Notes: a model not told the origin generated them from the sequence alone. 64,000 bases of DNA from Wyeomyia smithii (GCF_029784165.1 NC_073694.1:53043674-53107673); one strand, 5' to 3'. Shown: positions 48,601-59,456, counted from the first letter of the stretch. Numbers and translations: made by a program.

Positions 48601-48833
48601 GGTAGTGGCACTCATCTGAGTTTGAGAACAGTGCGTCTTGAACTGTCCTACAAATCAGACGTGTTTTCGGTTGCTTGTGGACTGGTCTTTGACTGACTGC
48701 CTATAGCTTCGTAGTTTGTGTTTTGTCAGTGTGTCTTTTAAAGACTACCTGAAAATTATTTTCCATCATTCTTTCTCAAGACTACCTACTAGTGAATTTA
48801 ACATTTGTTTTAACTTTTTTCGTATCACCTGAA

Positions 48834-49832
48834 ATGGCTGGACGAAAAAAGAAACCACGCATCGCTGCGGGGAGGAAAAGAGAGGCATCTCTTTCTGACA
48901 CCTCGAGTGTCTGCAGTGACAATCCTTTTGATATTTTGCCTGAGCGAGAAGCTGGTGAAATGTTAGTTATTAATAATGAAACTATACAAAATGTAAAATC
49001 TTAAAAAGGAGAAAGTTCCACCTGTTGTGGTAACTATTTCTTCTGAATTTAATATATTCAAAAAGGAACTTTCAACGTTTGTTTCTGACGTTAAAGTTAC
49101 CTATCAAATTGGCCGTAGAGGTGAATGCCGCTTATGAGCCGACTCAGTAAAGGGTCGTGATCGTCTTGTTCAGTATTCAACTGACAAGATGTACAAATTT
49201 TTTACATATGACACCAGGAACGCCAAGCCGTTCAAGGTTGTCTTGAAAGGTCTCACCAACGATCAAACCGTTGATAAGATCAAACTTACTTTAACAGAAT
49301 TACTTGGCATAGCCCCTACCCAAGTAATTCTAATGAAACAAAAATCACGAGGCGAAATTTTTATCAATGCCCAGTCCGTTTAGCAATTGTTAAGGCAAGG
49401 CAAGGTAAACAAAATTCAATTTCTCAATTAAAACCAACTTCAAAACAAAATTCTCCAAGCGTACCAGTGACGCATAGTTTACCTACTCCTTTGCATACCC
49501 GTTTAACTTATGCATAGGTTACAGGTAGTTCGAACATTCTACCGCCTAATGTTGGTAGTTCGAAAATGACCGTTAATATGGGTAAGCAAAACACGCTAGA
49601 AAATAATTGTACACGTATTACTCCAGCTAATATTGCTGCCGAAAATATTTTTTCTAATGTCAACTGCCTGGGGCCTATTACGGCAGGTAAACTTTCTTTT
49701 CTGCAACAGGCAATGTTCGATCTCATGAACGCCATGTTGCAGGCAAAATCAATGTTTGAAGCCATTCAAATAGGCACAAATTTTACTATTAAAATTGTTT
49801 CTAATTTAAAATTTAGCAATGATTTTAAATAA
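48834..49832 (+). pseudogene. Jockey ORF1 (nucleic-acid-binding Gag-like protein), broken and lacking zinc knuckles
   Basis: The ATG at 48834 gives MAGRKKKPRIAAGRKREASL, a basic N terminus, and the frame stops at 49004. A later piece (49189-49383) holds YKFFTYDTRNAKPFKVVLKG and LTELLGIAPTQVILMK, the conserved region before the zinc knuckles of insect jockey Gag. The knuckles expected next are absent: the sequence jumps from the basic KSRGE stretch to NAQSV, where the relative at 62410-62880 still has a knuckle. A tail segment (49566-49832) with LSFLQQAMFDLMNAMLQAKS ends ORF1 with TAA, 14 bases inside ORF2. Confidence 0.85.
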
Positions 49833-52454
49833 ACCGATCAAAATTTTAAATTGGATTGCTCGCTCATTGAAGGCCAATGAGAATGAGCTTTTTAATTTTT
49901 TAACAGTAAATAATGTGCATATTGCAATTATTACTGAAACATTTTTGAAACCTAACATGAAATTGAAATATGATCCCAATTACTTGGTTCATAGATATGA
50001 TAGGATTCAGGGTTCCGGCGGTGGAGTTGCAATTGTTATTCATCGCCGAATCAAACATCGTGCTCTTCCCCATCTTGAGACGAAAGCTATCGAAACTTTG
50101 GGAATTGAAGTTCAAACTGAACTTGGGATTTTATTTATTGCCGCAGCATATTTACTATTTCAATGCACACGCGAGCACAAAAATTATTTTAAAGGTGATT
50201 TACAAAAACTCACCAGAAATCGTTCGAAATTTTTTATAATGGGCGATTTTAACGCTAAACATCGATCATGGAATAATTCTCAAAGTAATTCCAACGGCAA
50301 AATTTTGTTCAATGATTGTTCTTCAGGATACTATTCTATTTTGTCTCCGAATAGTCCTACATGCTTTTCTTCTGTAAGAAACCCTTCAACAATTGATTTG
50401 GTGCTAACAGATCAAAGTCATGTATGTAGTGATTTGATCACACATGCTGACTTTGATTCTGACCATCTTGCAATAACTTTTTCTTTATCACATGAATCAG
50501 TTTTAAACCCTATGAGCTCTGTTTTTAATTATAACAAGGCTAATTGGGAAAGATACGAAACTCATATTGAGAGAAATTTTAATAATGAGCTTGATTTGCA
50601 AAACGAAGTAAATATTGATTCCGCTTTGGAAGCAATAAAATGTGCAATTGTTGATGCCAGGAATTATTCTGTTCCAAAGGCTCAAGTGAAATTTGATTCA
50701 CCAATAATTGACGAAAATCTTCAACTTCTAATTCGTTTAAAAATGTTCGCAGACGTCAATGTTCTCGTTCTCGTGACTCTGTTTTTAAAACTATTTATAA
50801 AGATTTACAGAAAGAGATTAAACATAGATTTACTCTTCTGAGAAATCAAAATTTTGAGACTAAAGTTGAAAAATTGAAACCATATTCAAAACCCTTTTGG
50901 AAGCTGTCGAAGATTCTTAAGAAACCTTCAAAGCCTATTCCAGTTTTAAAAGATTGTGAACTTGTATCCAATGAACAAAAGGCTCAAAGACTTGCTCAGC
51001 AGTTTGAGAGTGTTCATAACTCAAATTTGAATTTTGTGAGTCCAATTGAAAATGAAGTCACACGTCAAATTGATTTAATTTCTTCCCAGAATTTTTTATT
51101 TGCAGAAATAATTGAAACTAACTTGAATGAGATTAAATCAATTATTAAATATTTCAAAAATATGAAAGCACCTGGTGACGATGGAATCTTCAATATACTA
51201 ATCAAACATCTCCCTGAGAGCACAATGGAATTTTTAGTGAAAATTTTCAATTGTTGCTTCAAAATTGCATATTTTCCCAAATTATGGAAAAATGCAAAAA
51301 TTACTCCAATTTTAAAGCCGGTTAAGAATCCAGCTGAAGTTTCAAGTTACCGACCAATCAGTTTGCTTTCTTCAATAAGTAAACTGTTTGAGAGAATTAT
51401 TCTTAACCGAATGATGTCACACATCAACGAAAATTCAATTTTTCCAGATGAACAGTTTGGATTTCGCCATGGGCATTCCACAACTCATCAATTACTCAGA
51501 GTTACTAATATGATACGAGCTAACAAATCTGAAGGTTATTCCACTGGAGCTGCTCTTTTAGACATAGATAAAGCATTCGACAGTGTTTGGCATAAAGGTT
51601 TGATTGCGAAATTGCAAACTTTTAATTTTCCAATTTTCCTAATCAAAATTTTAAAAAAATATCTTACTTATCGAACTCTGCAGGTTGTCTATCAGAATTC
51701 AAAATCTGATAGATTTCCTGTCAGAGCAGGTGTGCCTCAAGGTTCAGTCTTGGGTCCAGTCCTGTACAGTATATTCACTTCAGATCTTCCTGATTTGCCT
51801 CCAGGATGCACAAAGTCATTGTTCTGCGATGACACAAGCATTTCCGTAAAAGGAAAAAGTCTTCGTGTCATATGCAGTCGATTGCAGAAAAGTTTAGATA
51901 TTTTTTCTTCCTACTTGCAAAAGTGGAAAATCTCTCCCAATGCTTCTAAAACTCAAATGATATTTTTTTCTCATAAGCCTAGGGCTTCTTTCCTCAAGCC
52001 AAACAGTAATCACGTTGTCAAGATAAATGGGGTTATTTTAAGTTGGTCTGACAAGGTTAAGTACTTGGGACTAATTTACGATAAAAAACTTATTTTCAAA
52101 GAGCGCATTGAGAGTATACAAGCCAAGTGCATCAAATACTCGAGATGTTTATATCTTCTCATTAACAGGAATTCTAAACTTTGTTAAAAGAACAAACTTT
52201 TGATTTACGAACAAATTTTTAGACCAGCAATGCTTTATGCTGTACCGATCTGGTCAAGTTGCTGTTCAACAAGGAAGAAAACGCTCCAAAGGATTCAGAA
52301 TAAAATTCTGAAAATGATTTTGAAGCGTCCCCCTTGGTTTGGTACACTCGAATTACATAGACTTACTGGTGTTGAACCATTAGAATCATCATGTCAAATA
52401 AAATTATTAACAATTTTTGACAAAAATCGTTGCAATCCTCAATTGCTACGATAA
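49819..52454 (+). pseudogene. Jockey ORF2 (apurinic-type endonuclease plus reverse transcriptase), one frameshift and one stop
   Basis: The ATG at 49819 overlaps the end of ORF1. The endonuclease (49819-50740) shows IIMGDFNAKH-like FFIMGDFNAKH, STIDLVLTD and DFDSDHLAI with the catalytic Asp and His. A one-base deficit in an A-run at 50739-50743 shifts the frame. The reverse transcriptase follows, with MKAPGDDGI, SSYRPISLLS, ALLDIDKAFDSVWH, RAGVPQGSVLGPVLY and LFCDD; the last is usually FADD. An in-frame TAA near 52187 cuts off the C-terminal region, which continues in the same frame to 52454 (RPAMLYAVPIWSSCCSTRKK). Confidence 0.92.
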
Positions 52455-53099
52455 GCTCTCTTTATAGCCAATAAGTTAGCATTTAAGTTAGTTGTAAGTT
52501 TACTTTCCTTTCTTGACAAGTAGTTTTAAATCCCTACGAATGATAAGTCCTAATTGCGAAAGCAAACAAATCCTAACAATTAAAATTACAAATTACTAAC
52601 AGTGTTGAGAAGTCACCATTTGTGATTGGACACACATACTCATTATTTACTAATATTTATCATTAATACTTAAGCTACTAACAAATCCCCCTATTAAAAA
52701 AAAATCTGAGTTCGAGAGATACTTTGTTTACCTTCGGACGATGCAGTTTAGTTCTCCATTACAACAGATCATTTCAATTATGATATGTTCCGGATTTTGT
52801 CCGGCCAACGATATTACCGTGGGTGTTTCCTCCGTAAACAATTGCCAATTGCCAAACAGCTGAATATGCGCGATCAATTGCACATGTTGTTTGCTAGATC
52901 ACTTTAATACCGATCTCGATTCGAGTATAACGGTTTGGCTGAAAAATTTATAAGGTTGATGTCTAGATGGCGCATCTCGCGAAAATCTACTTCAATATCA
53001 CAAAGCGCCATCCACCATACGTGTCAAACATTGACAGCAATCGGTCGATTGTTTCGTTGGTTGAAGCATTGAGAGTAAAGCAACTTTTGTTATTGTGAA

Positions 53100-53689
53100 A
53101 AAAAGGGAAAGCATAGCTTGACAAACATTATCTGGACTCTGCTCCAGTTATTGCAACTGTGGAATATTGGTTTTATTAATTTTGAACTGGTCGTGTGAGC
53201 ACAATTGATGCTGAGCGCAGTGGATGTCGAAAAGAGGCTGTTGATCCAGAAAACATAAAAAAGTCCACAAAATAATTTAAAACGACTGTTAAGTGAAGTT
53301 GAGCGAGAAAGCTAAGAGTCTGTAGATATCGAATGAGCGTGTTGGACATATCGTGCATGAATATTTGGGCATGCGAAAGCTGTGTGCAAAATGGGTGCCG
53401 CGCGAGCTCTCAATCGATCAAAAAACAACAACGTGTCGATGATGGCAGAATTGCACGAATTGCTTCGCATCCACCGTATTCTTCAGATCTGACCCCCAGC
53501 GAATATTTTCTGTTCCCAGACCTGAAGAGAACGGTCACTGACAAGAAATTTAAAACCGATGATGGAGTAATTATCGAAACTGAGGGCTATTTCAAGGAAA
53601 AACCGAAGGAGTATCATAATAATGGTGTCGAAAAACTGCAAGATCGTTATAATCGCTGTATCGCCCTCGAAGGCAACTATGTTGAATAA
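53100..53689 (+). pseudogene. mariner transposase, centre deleted
   Basis: The N-terminal part is readable in shifting frames: STIDAERSGC, then GHIVHEYLGMRKLCAKWVPR-like sequence and QRVDD. It then jumps to SHPPYSSDLTPSEYFLFPDL at the C terminus and ends RCIALEGNYVE with a TAA at 53687. The region with the first two catalytic Asp residues is missing, and the APSD motif reads TPSE. The family is normally about 345 residues. It cannot be active. Confidence 0.85.
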
Positions 53690-53806
53690 TAAAATTGAAT
53701 TTTGCAAAAAAAAATTACTGTGTTCATTAAGCAGACAATATGTGCAATAAGGAAAGCGAAAAATAAGCGAACTGGAAATATGATACAGATTTGGAAAAAT
53801 ATACCG

Positions 53807-53870
53807 CATCCCGACGGGATTTGAACCCGCAATCTATATGCGCAATTGACTAATTAAACTACACGGGACG
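53807..53870 (-). other. tRNA-like module, left arm
   Basis: On the minus strand, CGTCCCG and CGGGATG can pair as a 7-bp acceptor stem. The T arm is GCGGG, TTCAAAT, CCCGT, which contains a B box, and TAGTTTAATTAGTC lies in the A-box position. At 64 nt it is too short for a normal tRNA, and the anticodon arm is not intact. Confidence 0.55.
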
Positions 53871-54205
53871 GTGGTACTGTTCCACAATCTATATGCGTAT
53901 CACATTCCACTGCCGACTTATTCTATTGCTTATCCCTAACTACACACACACTGTTGTGCAAGCGTTATTTATAGACTGAAAGGAATGTCTCATCACACAC
54001 AGAAGAGTCAGCTGATGCTGTTAACTCTTATAGACCTGTGTGATCGAGACCAAAGCCAGTCTGCGTCGTGCTTGCTAGTGCGGCACAAGAACGGAAGGTG
54101 CTCCGTAGGGCTAAATTTTTCGAACTAAATTTCTATTTTTAACAACGGCTTTTACCCGTTAACATTCAAAATGTGATACGCATATAGATTGTGGAACAGT
54201 ACCAC

Positions 54206-54280
54206 CGTCCCCCATAGTTTAATTGGTCAAAACACCATGCCGGAGACAGGGAGATTGCGGGTTCGAATCCCTTCGGGATG
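54206..54280 (+). other. tRNA-like module, right arm
   Basis: A 75-nt sequence with CGTCCCC and CGGGATG acceptor halves (one mismatch), TAGTTTAATTGGTC in the A-box position, and the B box GGTTCGAATCC. The region GCCGGAGACAGGGAGATTGC recalls arginine tRNAs, but the anticodon stem pairs poorly. It is better read as a tRNA-derived SINE head than as a functional gene. Confidence 0.5.
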
Positions 54281-54456
54281 CGGTATATTTTTCCAAATCT
54301 GTATCATATTTCCAGTTCGCTTATTTTTCGCTTTCCCTACTGCACACATTGTCTGCTTAATGAACTTGAATGTTAACGGGTAAAAGCCGTTGTTGAAAAT
54401 AGAAATTTAGTTCGAAAAATTACTGTGTTACCTTATAAACTTGTCTGCCGAACTGC

Positions 54457-55006
54457 TAAAGTGCACACGCGATGAGGAATCTTTTTATTTTCTACGATTC
54501 GATGTACACGAACTTTCAACTGTGTGAAAGATTTGCGAGACATGGTCAAAATGAAAGATTTGCGAGGCATTGTACTAATGTTTGATAAGTTCCGGAATCT
54601 GTCCGGCCAACGATATCACCGTGGGTGAACGAATGGATAAGGTTTCTGGAACCTTAGAGGTTTTCTTTTGGTAATGCGAATAGTTTGATAGTTAGGAATA
54701 AATTTATGTATAATTGATCCCTCAAACTGGTTTGTTTACTTCTAATGTGTGAATTTCAAAGCTATCACTTCGACAGCAATAACGTAAAAATGAGTTTTTA
54801 ACATATTATGAAATTTTTTGAAGCATTCATTCTAAATTGTACTTTCAGACAACCCCAAAGATTTTTCATTTGCAACGCCATCTCTATATCAGGCCAGAGA
54901 TTTTTCAGCCCATGCGTGACTTCTCTTACGCTCTTCTTATGAATTTCAAGAATTTATTTCGTCAATCAATGTAGACTACAATTCTAATGTATACGTTAAT
55001 CTTAAG
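54457..55006. other. No gene seen; contains a 40-bp repeat of 52788-52826
   Basis: GTTCCGGAATCTGTCCGG and CCAACGATATCACCGTGGG at 54590-54628 repeat a phrase at 52788-52826, on the other side of the mariner. AAAGATTTGCGAG occurs twice near 54524 and 54557. The right part is probably the 3' UTR of the minus-strand element that follows. Confidence 0.5.
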
Positions 55007-57783
55007 CTATCGAGTTCTAGCACGTAATGCGCTTTTTAATGCGTTCCGGGACATGGTAACGTCTATAATCTCGCAGTGTTTGTTGTATGCGTTCATGATG
55101 CTGTTAATTGGTCCATGTTTGGCGTACAGTGACCGGTAATTATTGTTAGTAAAAATATTGCGCGTTCTTAAAGGACGAGAAGGAGCATAAAAGTTAAGAG
55201 TTTCCAGCAGATTTGGTGAATTAACACGTTGTGAGATCATATCGTTTACAAAGGTAATCATGGTTGTTTCTCGTCGTTTCTTCAGAGTTTCGATATTAAT
55301 AAGCATGCAGCGAGATTCGTAAGAAGGGAGAGGATATGATGCCCAATCGAGTTTTCTTAATGCAAAAACCAGAAATTGTTTTTGAACTGATTCAATACGA
55401 TTGATATGAACTTCTTGATATGGGGACCAAACTATACTGCAGTACTCTAATATTGATCGAACATAGCTCACAAAAAGAGTTTTTATTGTGTATGGGTCCT
55501 TGAAATGATAACTGAAACGTTTAATAAAACCAAGCATACTGTTGGCTTTGTTGATTATTGTGTTATAATGATTCACGAAAGTGAGTTTCGAATCGAGGAT
55601 CACTCCTAAGTCTCTCATTTTGGTACATCTCTCTACAAGTTGTTGGCCTATGTAATAGTTCATAGTTTGCATTGAAAGTTTTCTTGTATATGATATGACA
55701 TTACATTTCTTAATATTTATATCAAGTAAGCTTTTCAGACACCAAGTATAGAAGGTATTGATCTGCAACTGAAACAATTCGTGGTCAGACTGGTTTTTAA
55801 TCTCCATATACAATTTCATATCGTCGGCATAGATTAAAATTTTGATCTGGTTAAGTAAAAGGGTTACATCATTAACGAACAAAATGAATAGTAAGGGTCC
55901 TAAATGTGATCCTTGCGGAACTCCAGATGTTACCTTCACTGGATCAGAGAGATGGCCTTTGAAACGGACAAATTGTGTTCTGTTCGTCAAATAAGATTCA
56001 ATCCATTTCACGAGTTGGTTATCTAGTCCAATGCGTTTTAGTTTGAAAATCAGTAATGTTATATCGACTCTATCGAAAGCTTTACTATAATCGGTATATA
56101 ATGTTTCAACGTAGTTACCTCTATCCATTGCAGCGAGTGTGAAATTAACGAATTCTAATAGATTAGTAGCTGTGGACCTTCCTTTGAAAAAACCATGTTG
56201 GTTGATTGTAATACTATTTTTCATCTGTTCGAAAATTCGTTTATTAACGATTGATTCAAATAGTTTCGGAATACAAGAGATGATTGCTATGCCGCGATAA
56301 TTTTTTATATCAGAGCGTTTACCTGACTTAAAGATCCGGATGAGAAATGATTTTTTCCACATGGAAGGAAATTCACCTGTTTTGATTGAAAGATTGAAAA
56401 GCCAAAACAGTGGTTTTACAAAAGAAGAAGCAAATGTTTTAAGCATAGATGGTGGGATTCCATCTGGCCCAGCACCCTTAGATGCATCTAGGGATTCTAA
56501 TGATGTTAATATTTCTTAAACAGTTATATTTTGAACTGATACGCTATTGGTACATTCAGGTAAATGCGTGAAGTAGTTAAAATCTCTATTTTCATCCGGG
56601 TTTTTGTAAACGGTCTGGAAAAATATCGCAAATTGGTTGCAAATAAGCTGAGACTCGGTACTTTCGTTACCTTCAAAATGCATGCGTGATGGAAAATTAT
56701 TAGTTTTCATTTTTTCCTTTGCAAAACGGTAAAACTGCTTTGGATCAGATTTGATATTACTTTCTACCCTAGAGTTATAATTCTCATAAGCTAATAAGAT
56801 TTCTGCATCTAGTTCGCTGCATATGTTCTTGTATCGTTCCAGATTGGTCTCACATTTATGGTGTTTGTACATTTTATGGGCTTTCTGTTTTTTGTTTTTC
56901 AAGTTTTTGATCTGTTGCGTGTACCATACGGGATCTTTGAAACAAAAGTTAGTGCGTTTTTTCGTCCTAGGAACTGTATCATTTATAATTTCGTATAATA
57001 GAGAGAGAAACGTATTCGCGACTTTTTCAATATCCTCTTTGCCTCGCAAAAGTGATTGCCAGTCGACTACACTGAGTTTACGGTCGATTTCTGTTATATT
57101 AGCAGTTTGTGAACAAGAGATCTAAAAAACAGTTTAGTTCATTTCGTATTGCGTTTACTTGATATAATCCTAACTGACTGGTCGTTTCGAAAATTTGCTG
57201 TAGTGCCTCGTTATCTCCTACTATAGGAAGCAACAGTGATTCGTTATCGCAGTCCTTGATGAAGTCTGCATCTTTTTGATTGAAATCGCCGTATATATGA
57301 ATTTTAATTTCCGGGTCAGAGTTACAAATTACTGAGTTGGCGGTTTCTAAAAATAATTCATAATATTTTTTTTTGCAAATTGTGGAGGGAAGTATACTGA
57401 TGCAAAAATGTGGCATTGACCGTTTAATACAGTTTTGACCCAAACATCGTCAAATTCTTTATACTTCATCGTTGGGACCAACTCTGCATCGAACTTTGTC
57501 TTGACGGCTACTAGTACACCGCCACCAGATTTTTTATCAGTTAACAAAAGATCACGATCGCTTCTGAATACTTGATAACTGTTTCCAAAAACCTCCTCAC
57601 TCTTTATACTTTCAGACCAACTTGTTTCCGTTCCTATAATGATTGAATACATACAACCACTAATCTTTTTACTAAGAATATCAATTTTTTTGAACTACTC
57701 ATTCTGTTAAAATTCTGGCAATAAATTACAAACTCTTCAGAGCCACTTCTTGAATTACTCTCTTTCTCATCGAATGGAGTCAT
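55007..57783 (-). pseudogene. ORF2: endonuclease and reverse transcriptase, few lesions
   Basis: The start ATG (57783-57781) shares its last base position with the ORF1 stop, TAATG, suggesting termination-reinitiation. The endonuclease has FVIYCQNFN, TETSW, IHIYGDFNQKDADF and LDLLFTN. The reverse transcriptase has SKGAGPDGIP, YRGIAIISCIPKLFE, QHGFFKGRSTATNL, LYTDYSKAFDRVD, SGVPQGSHLGPLLF and ILIYADDMKLY, so the catalytic YADD is kept. Lesions are frame slips in a T7 run (57687-57693) and a T9 run (57366-57374), another near 57100-57125, and an in-frame TAA at 56517-56519. The protein would be about 920 residues. Confidence 0.9.
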
Positions 57784-59456
57784 TATTTCTGAAAAATCGG
57801 TCTATAAAATTTGTCGGCACTTTCCCTTGCGCGTTGCAGGGATTGAATCCTCTGGTTGTTCAAGTGTCTACTATAAGAATTGAGGTCTTCGGAAGCCGCT
57901 TGTTTCGGTACGCCGAATTCTTCATGTACCTCGAAGAAAAATTTCCTGAGCTCCTCCGCAGCTACTGGTAGTCCCTCTGATGCCAAAGTAATTTGTATGC
58001 TGGTTTTCGTCATACCGTCGTAGCAAACCGTTGGGTCTTTGTCATGCATGTACGCAAGGTAAAGACGTACAAGGTGCATAATTTTTGGATCTCGTAAACG
58101 CGCCTTAAGAAAACGCCCGTCTTCAACAGCTGATTGTTGTGTTAGGTTGACAACAGGAGGCCGCATGGGATCGAGCGACCACGATGTTGGGTGCGATTCT
58201 AATGTTGCTTTCGAAGTAGTGTTCTCATTTGGTGGCGATTCAATATTATGTTGGTTCTGGTTGTCTGAACGGTAAGGGTTTATGGTTTCACCCTTCCGGA
58301 AGTTGATGAAATTTGGAACTGCGAGGCCTGCTATAGGGTGGTCAATAGTTGATGGTGGTCTGGCAAATTTAACTTTGGCGGTTGCCAGTAATTGTTTATC
58401 CGATCCATTGACACGGATCTGGTCGTTTTGGTAAGTGTGTGTGAACTTGTGGTTGTTGTTGATATAGTTACTATTCGTTGTCTTGTTACTGTTGCTGTTG
58501 CTGTTGGTGGTATGGTTTCGATTGTTGTTGAAGTTTTTCGATTCAATATATTGTCGCCTCCTGCGTTTCTTGTTTCGTCTAGATTTTTCGGCAGCCTTTT
58601 CTTGGAGCCTACGAGTCCGTTGTCTAGCATCATAATCCGACCAGTCTGGCATCCAGCGCCATTTATTGCCCAAAAATCGCCATCCTGGCGAAGAATGGTC
58701 CGTTATGGGCTTCGTAGCTTTATTGTTAGCTGCCAAAGTTTGATTTAATTCTTCATGCAGTGACTTGTGTTGTTGTGATGCGCTAGTTTGATTAATTTGG
58801 AGACTGGTAATAGCTCCAGAGACAAATTTTACCTCGTCGAGAATTTCACGAAGAGCAGAATCAGCATTAGACTGCGCTGAACCGGTTTCAATTGTAGCGA
58901 GTAGTTTGTTTATTGACCCTGTCGTTGAGTTTGTAGCTGCTGCTGCTGCTGCTGTCGCTGCTGACTTAGCCATCGCTTCAACAGCTGCTGAGGTGTCCGA
59001 ATGTGTATCAAGAAGTGTTGACATTTTGTTTTTTATTTCTGCGGCACTGGCTTTGTTGCTGCTCGCGGCGTTGGTGATGGTAAGTTTAATTTCATTCAGG
59101 CTTTTTTCAATATGCTCCAGCAAGTTATCATGAGTCGCGCTGAGATTTTTATAATTTGAAAGCAGCTTATGGTTTACTTCAAGCGTCTTTCCGATATTTT
59201 CTGAGATGTTTCTGAGATGAGATGTCAGAGCCTTAAGATTTAGGTCGGTCACGAACTTTTCCTGGCAGTCCTGACATAGCGGCAGCATAAAAGTCCGCAG
59301 GATTTCCTCGTGATTTCTTTGTGCACCTATGCACGTAGCATGAAATGTTCGGTTACAGATTCCGTGACAACGCCAGAGGTAGCGATTGTCACCTTGCGCA
59401 CAGTTTACGATACCGCACTTCATTGCACTCGCGACGTTAACAAATGACCGTATCAA
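57783..59456 (-). CDS. ORF1 with N-terminal PHD-type zinc finger, coiled coil and basic region
   Basis: The frame has 557 codons. The likely start is the ATG at 59456, or the MKCG a few codons later. Residues 13-65 have C..C....C...C....H..C...C..C spacing (MKCGIVNCAQGD, RCHGICNRTFHATC, LPLCQDCQEKF), which is a PHD-type finger. Residues 70-260 are helical and rich in Glu, Ser and Ala, and probably form a coiled coil with an Ala run. A basic patch (KSRRNKKRRRR) and an Asn-rich stretch follow. The last 110 residues (from ARLRDPKIMHLVRLYLAYMH) look like a folded conserved domain. In this element class ORF1 binds the element RNA; the finger's target is unknown. Confidence 0.85.
   Translation of the reverse strand: MIRSFVNVASAMKCGIVNCAQGDNRYLWRCHGICNRTFHATCIGAQRNHEEILRTFMLPLCQDCQEKFVTDLNLKALTSHLRNISENIGKTLEVNHKLLSNYKNLSATHDNLLEHIEKSLNEIKLTITNAASSNKASAAEIKNKMSTLLDTHSDTSAAVEAMAKSAATAAAAAATNSTTGSINKLLATIETGSAQSNADSALREILDEVKFVSGAITSLQINQTSASQQHKSLHEELNQTLAANNKATKPITDHSSPGWRFLGNKWRWMPDWSDYDARQRTRRLQEKAAEKSRRNKKRRRRQYIESKNFNNNRNHTTNSNSNSNKTTNSNYINNNHKFTHTYQNDQIRVNGSDKQLLATAKVKFARPPSTIDHPIAGLAVPNFINFRKGETINPYRSDNQNQHNIESPPNENTTSKATLESHPTSWSLDPMRPPVVNLTQQSAVEDGRFLKARLRDPKIMHLVRLYLAYMHDKDPTVCYDGMTKTSIQITLASEGLPVAAEELRKFFFEVHEEFGVPKQAASEDLNSYSRHLNNQRIQSLQRARESADKFYRPIFQK

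Larger units (their letters stand above)
48628..52703 (+). mobile_element. Full-length jockey-clade non-LTR retrotransposon (Juan-like), inactive
   Basis: The element starts at ACAGTGCGTCTTGAACTG and ends in an A-run at about 52697-52703. ATCTGAGTTTGAGA before it (48614-48627) and ATCTGAGTTCGAGA after it (52704-52717) form a 14-bp target duplication with one difference. The layout is 5' UTR, ORF1 (gag-like), ORF2 (endonuclease and reverse transcriptase) and 3' UTR. The 3' end is shared with 1-420, and the 5' end with 60163-60420. Both ORFs are broken. Confidence 0.93.
53725..54414. mobile_element. Compound palindrome with two tRNA-like modules, flanked by a 14-15-bp duplication
   Basis: AAAATTACTGTGTT stands at 53711-53724 and, with one more A, at 54415-54429. 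Inside, the arm 53725-53913 is an inverted copy of about 54171-54365. In addition, 54113-54170 and 54366-54420 are inverted copies of each other and bracket the right arm. Each long arm carries a tRNA-like module, so the two modules face in opposite directions around a loop of about 200 bp. No protein frame. It sits in the 3' untranslated part of a dead mariner. Confidence 0.75.
52930..54456 (+). mobile_element. mariner element, internally deleted and interrupted
   Basis: The left end ACGGTTTGGCTGAAAAATTT and the reverse of the right end share TTTATAAGGT and most other positions over about 28 bp. TA stands at 52928-52929 and 54457-54458. Between them lie a defective transposase and, in the 3' untranslated part, a 690-bp compound insertion at 53725-54414. 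Without that insertion the element would be about 0.82 kb, against about 1.3 kb for a full mariner. Confidence 0.85.
55007..59456 (-). mobile_element. Non-LTR retrotransposon with PHD-type ORF1 (CR1-like group), nearly intact
   Basis: Two ORFs on the minus strand overlap as TAATG. ORF1 is intact. ORF2 has endonuclease and reverse transcriptase, with few lesions. The 5' UTR extends right of 59456, perhaps to about 59600. The 3' UTR extends left of 55007. No A tail or target duplication was seen, which fits CR1-like elements that end in short non-A repeats. The clade is inferred from the ORF1 finger and from the SGVPQGSHLGPLLF signature. Confidence 0.88.

Noticed and set aside
53807..54280. Functional tRNA genes in the palindrome
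   Set aside because: The left module is only 64 nt and both have poor anticodon arms; they read better as retroposed tRNA-derived heads.
58331..59133. Other frames of 75-118 codons overlapping ORF1 of the PHD-type element
   Set aside because: They are shadows of the repetitive, biased codon content of ORF1.
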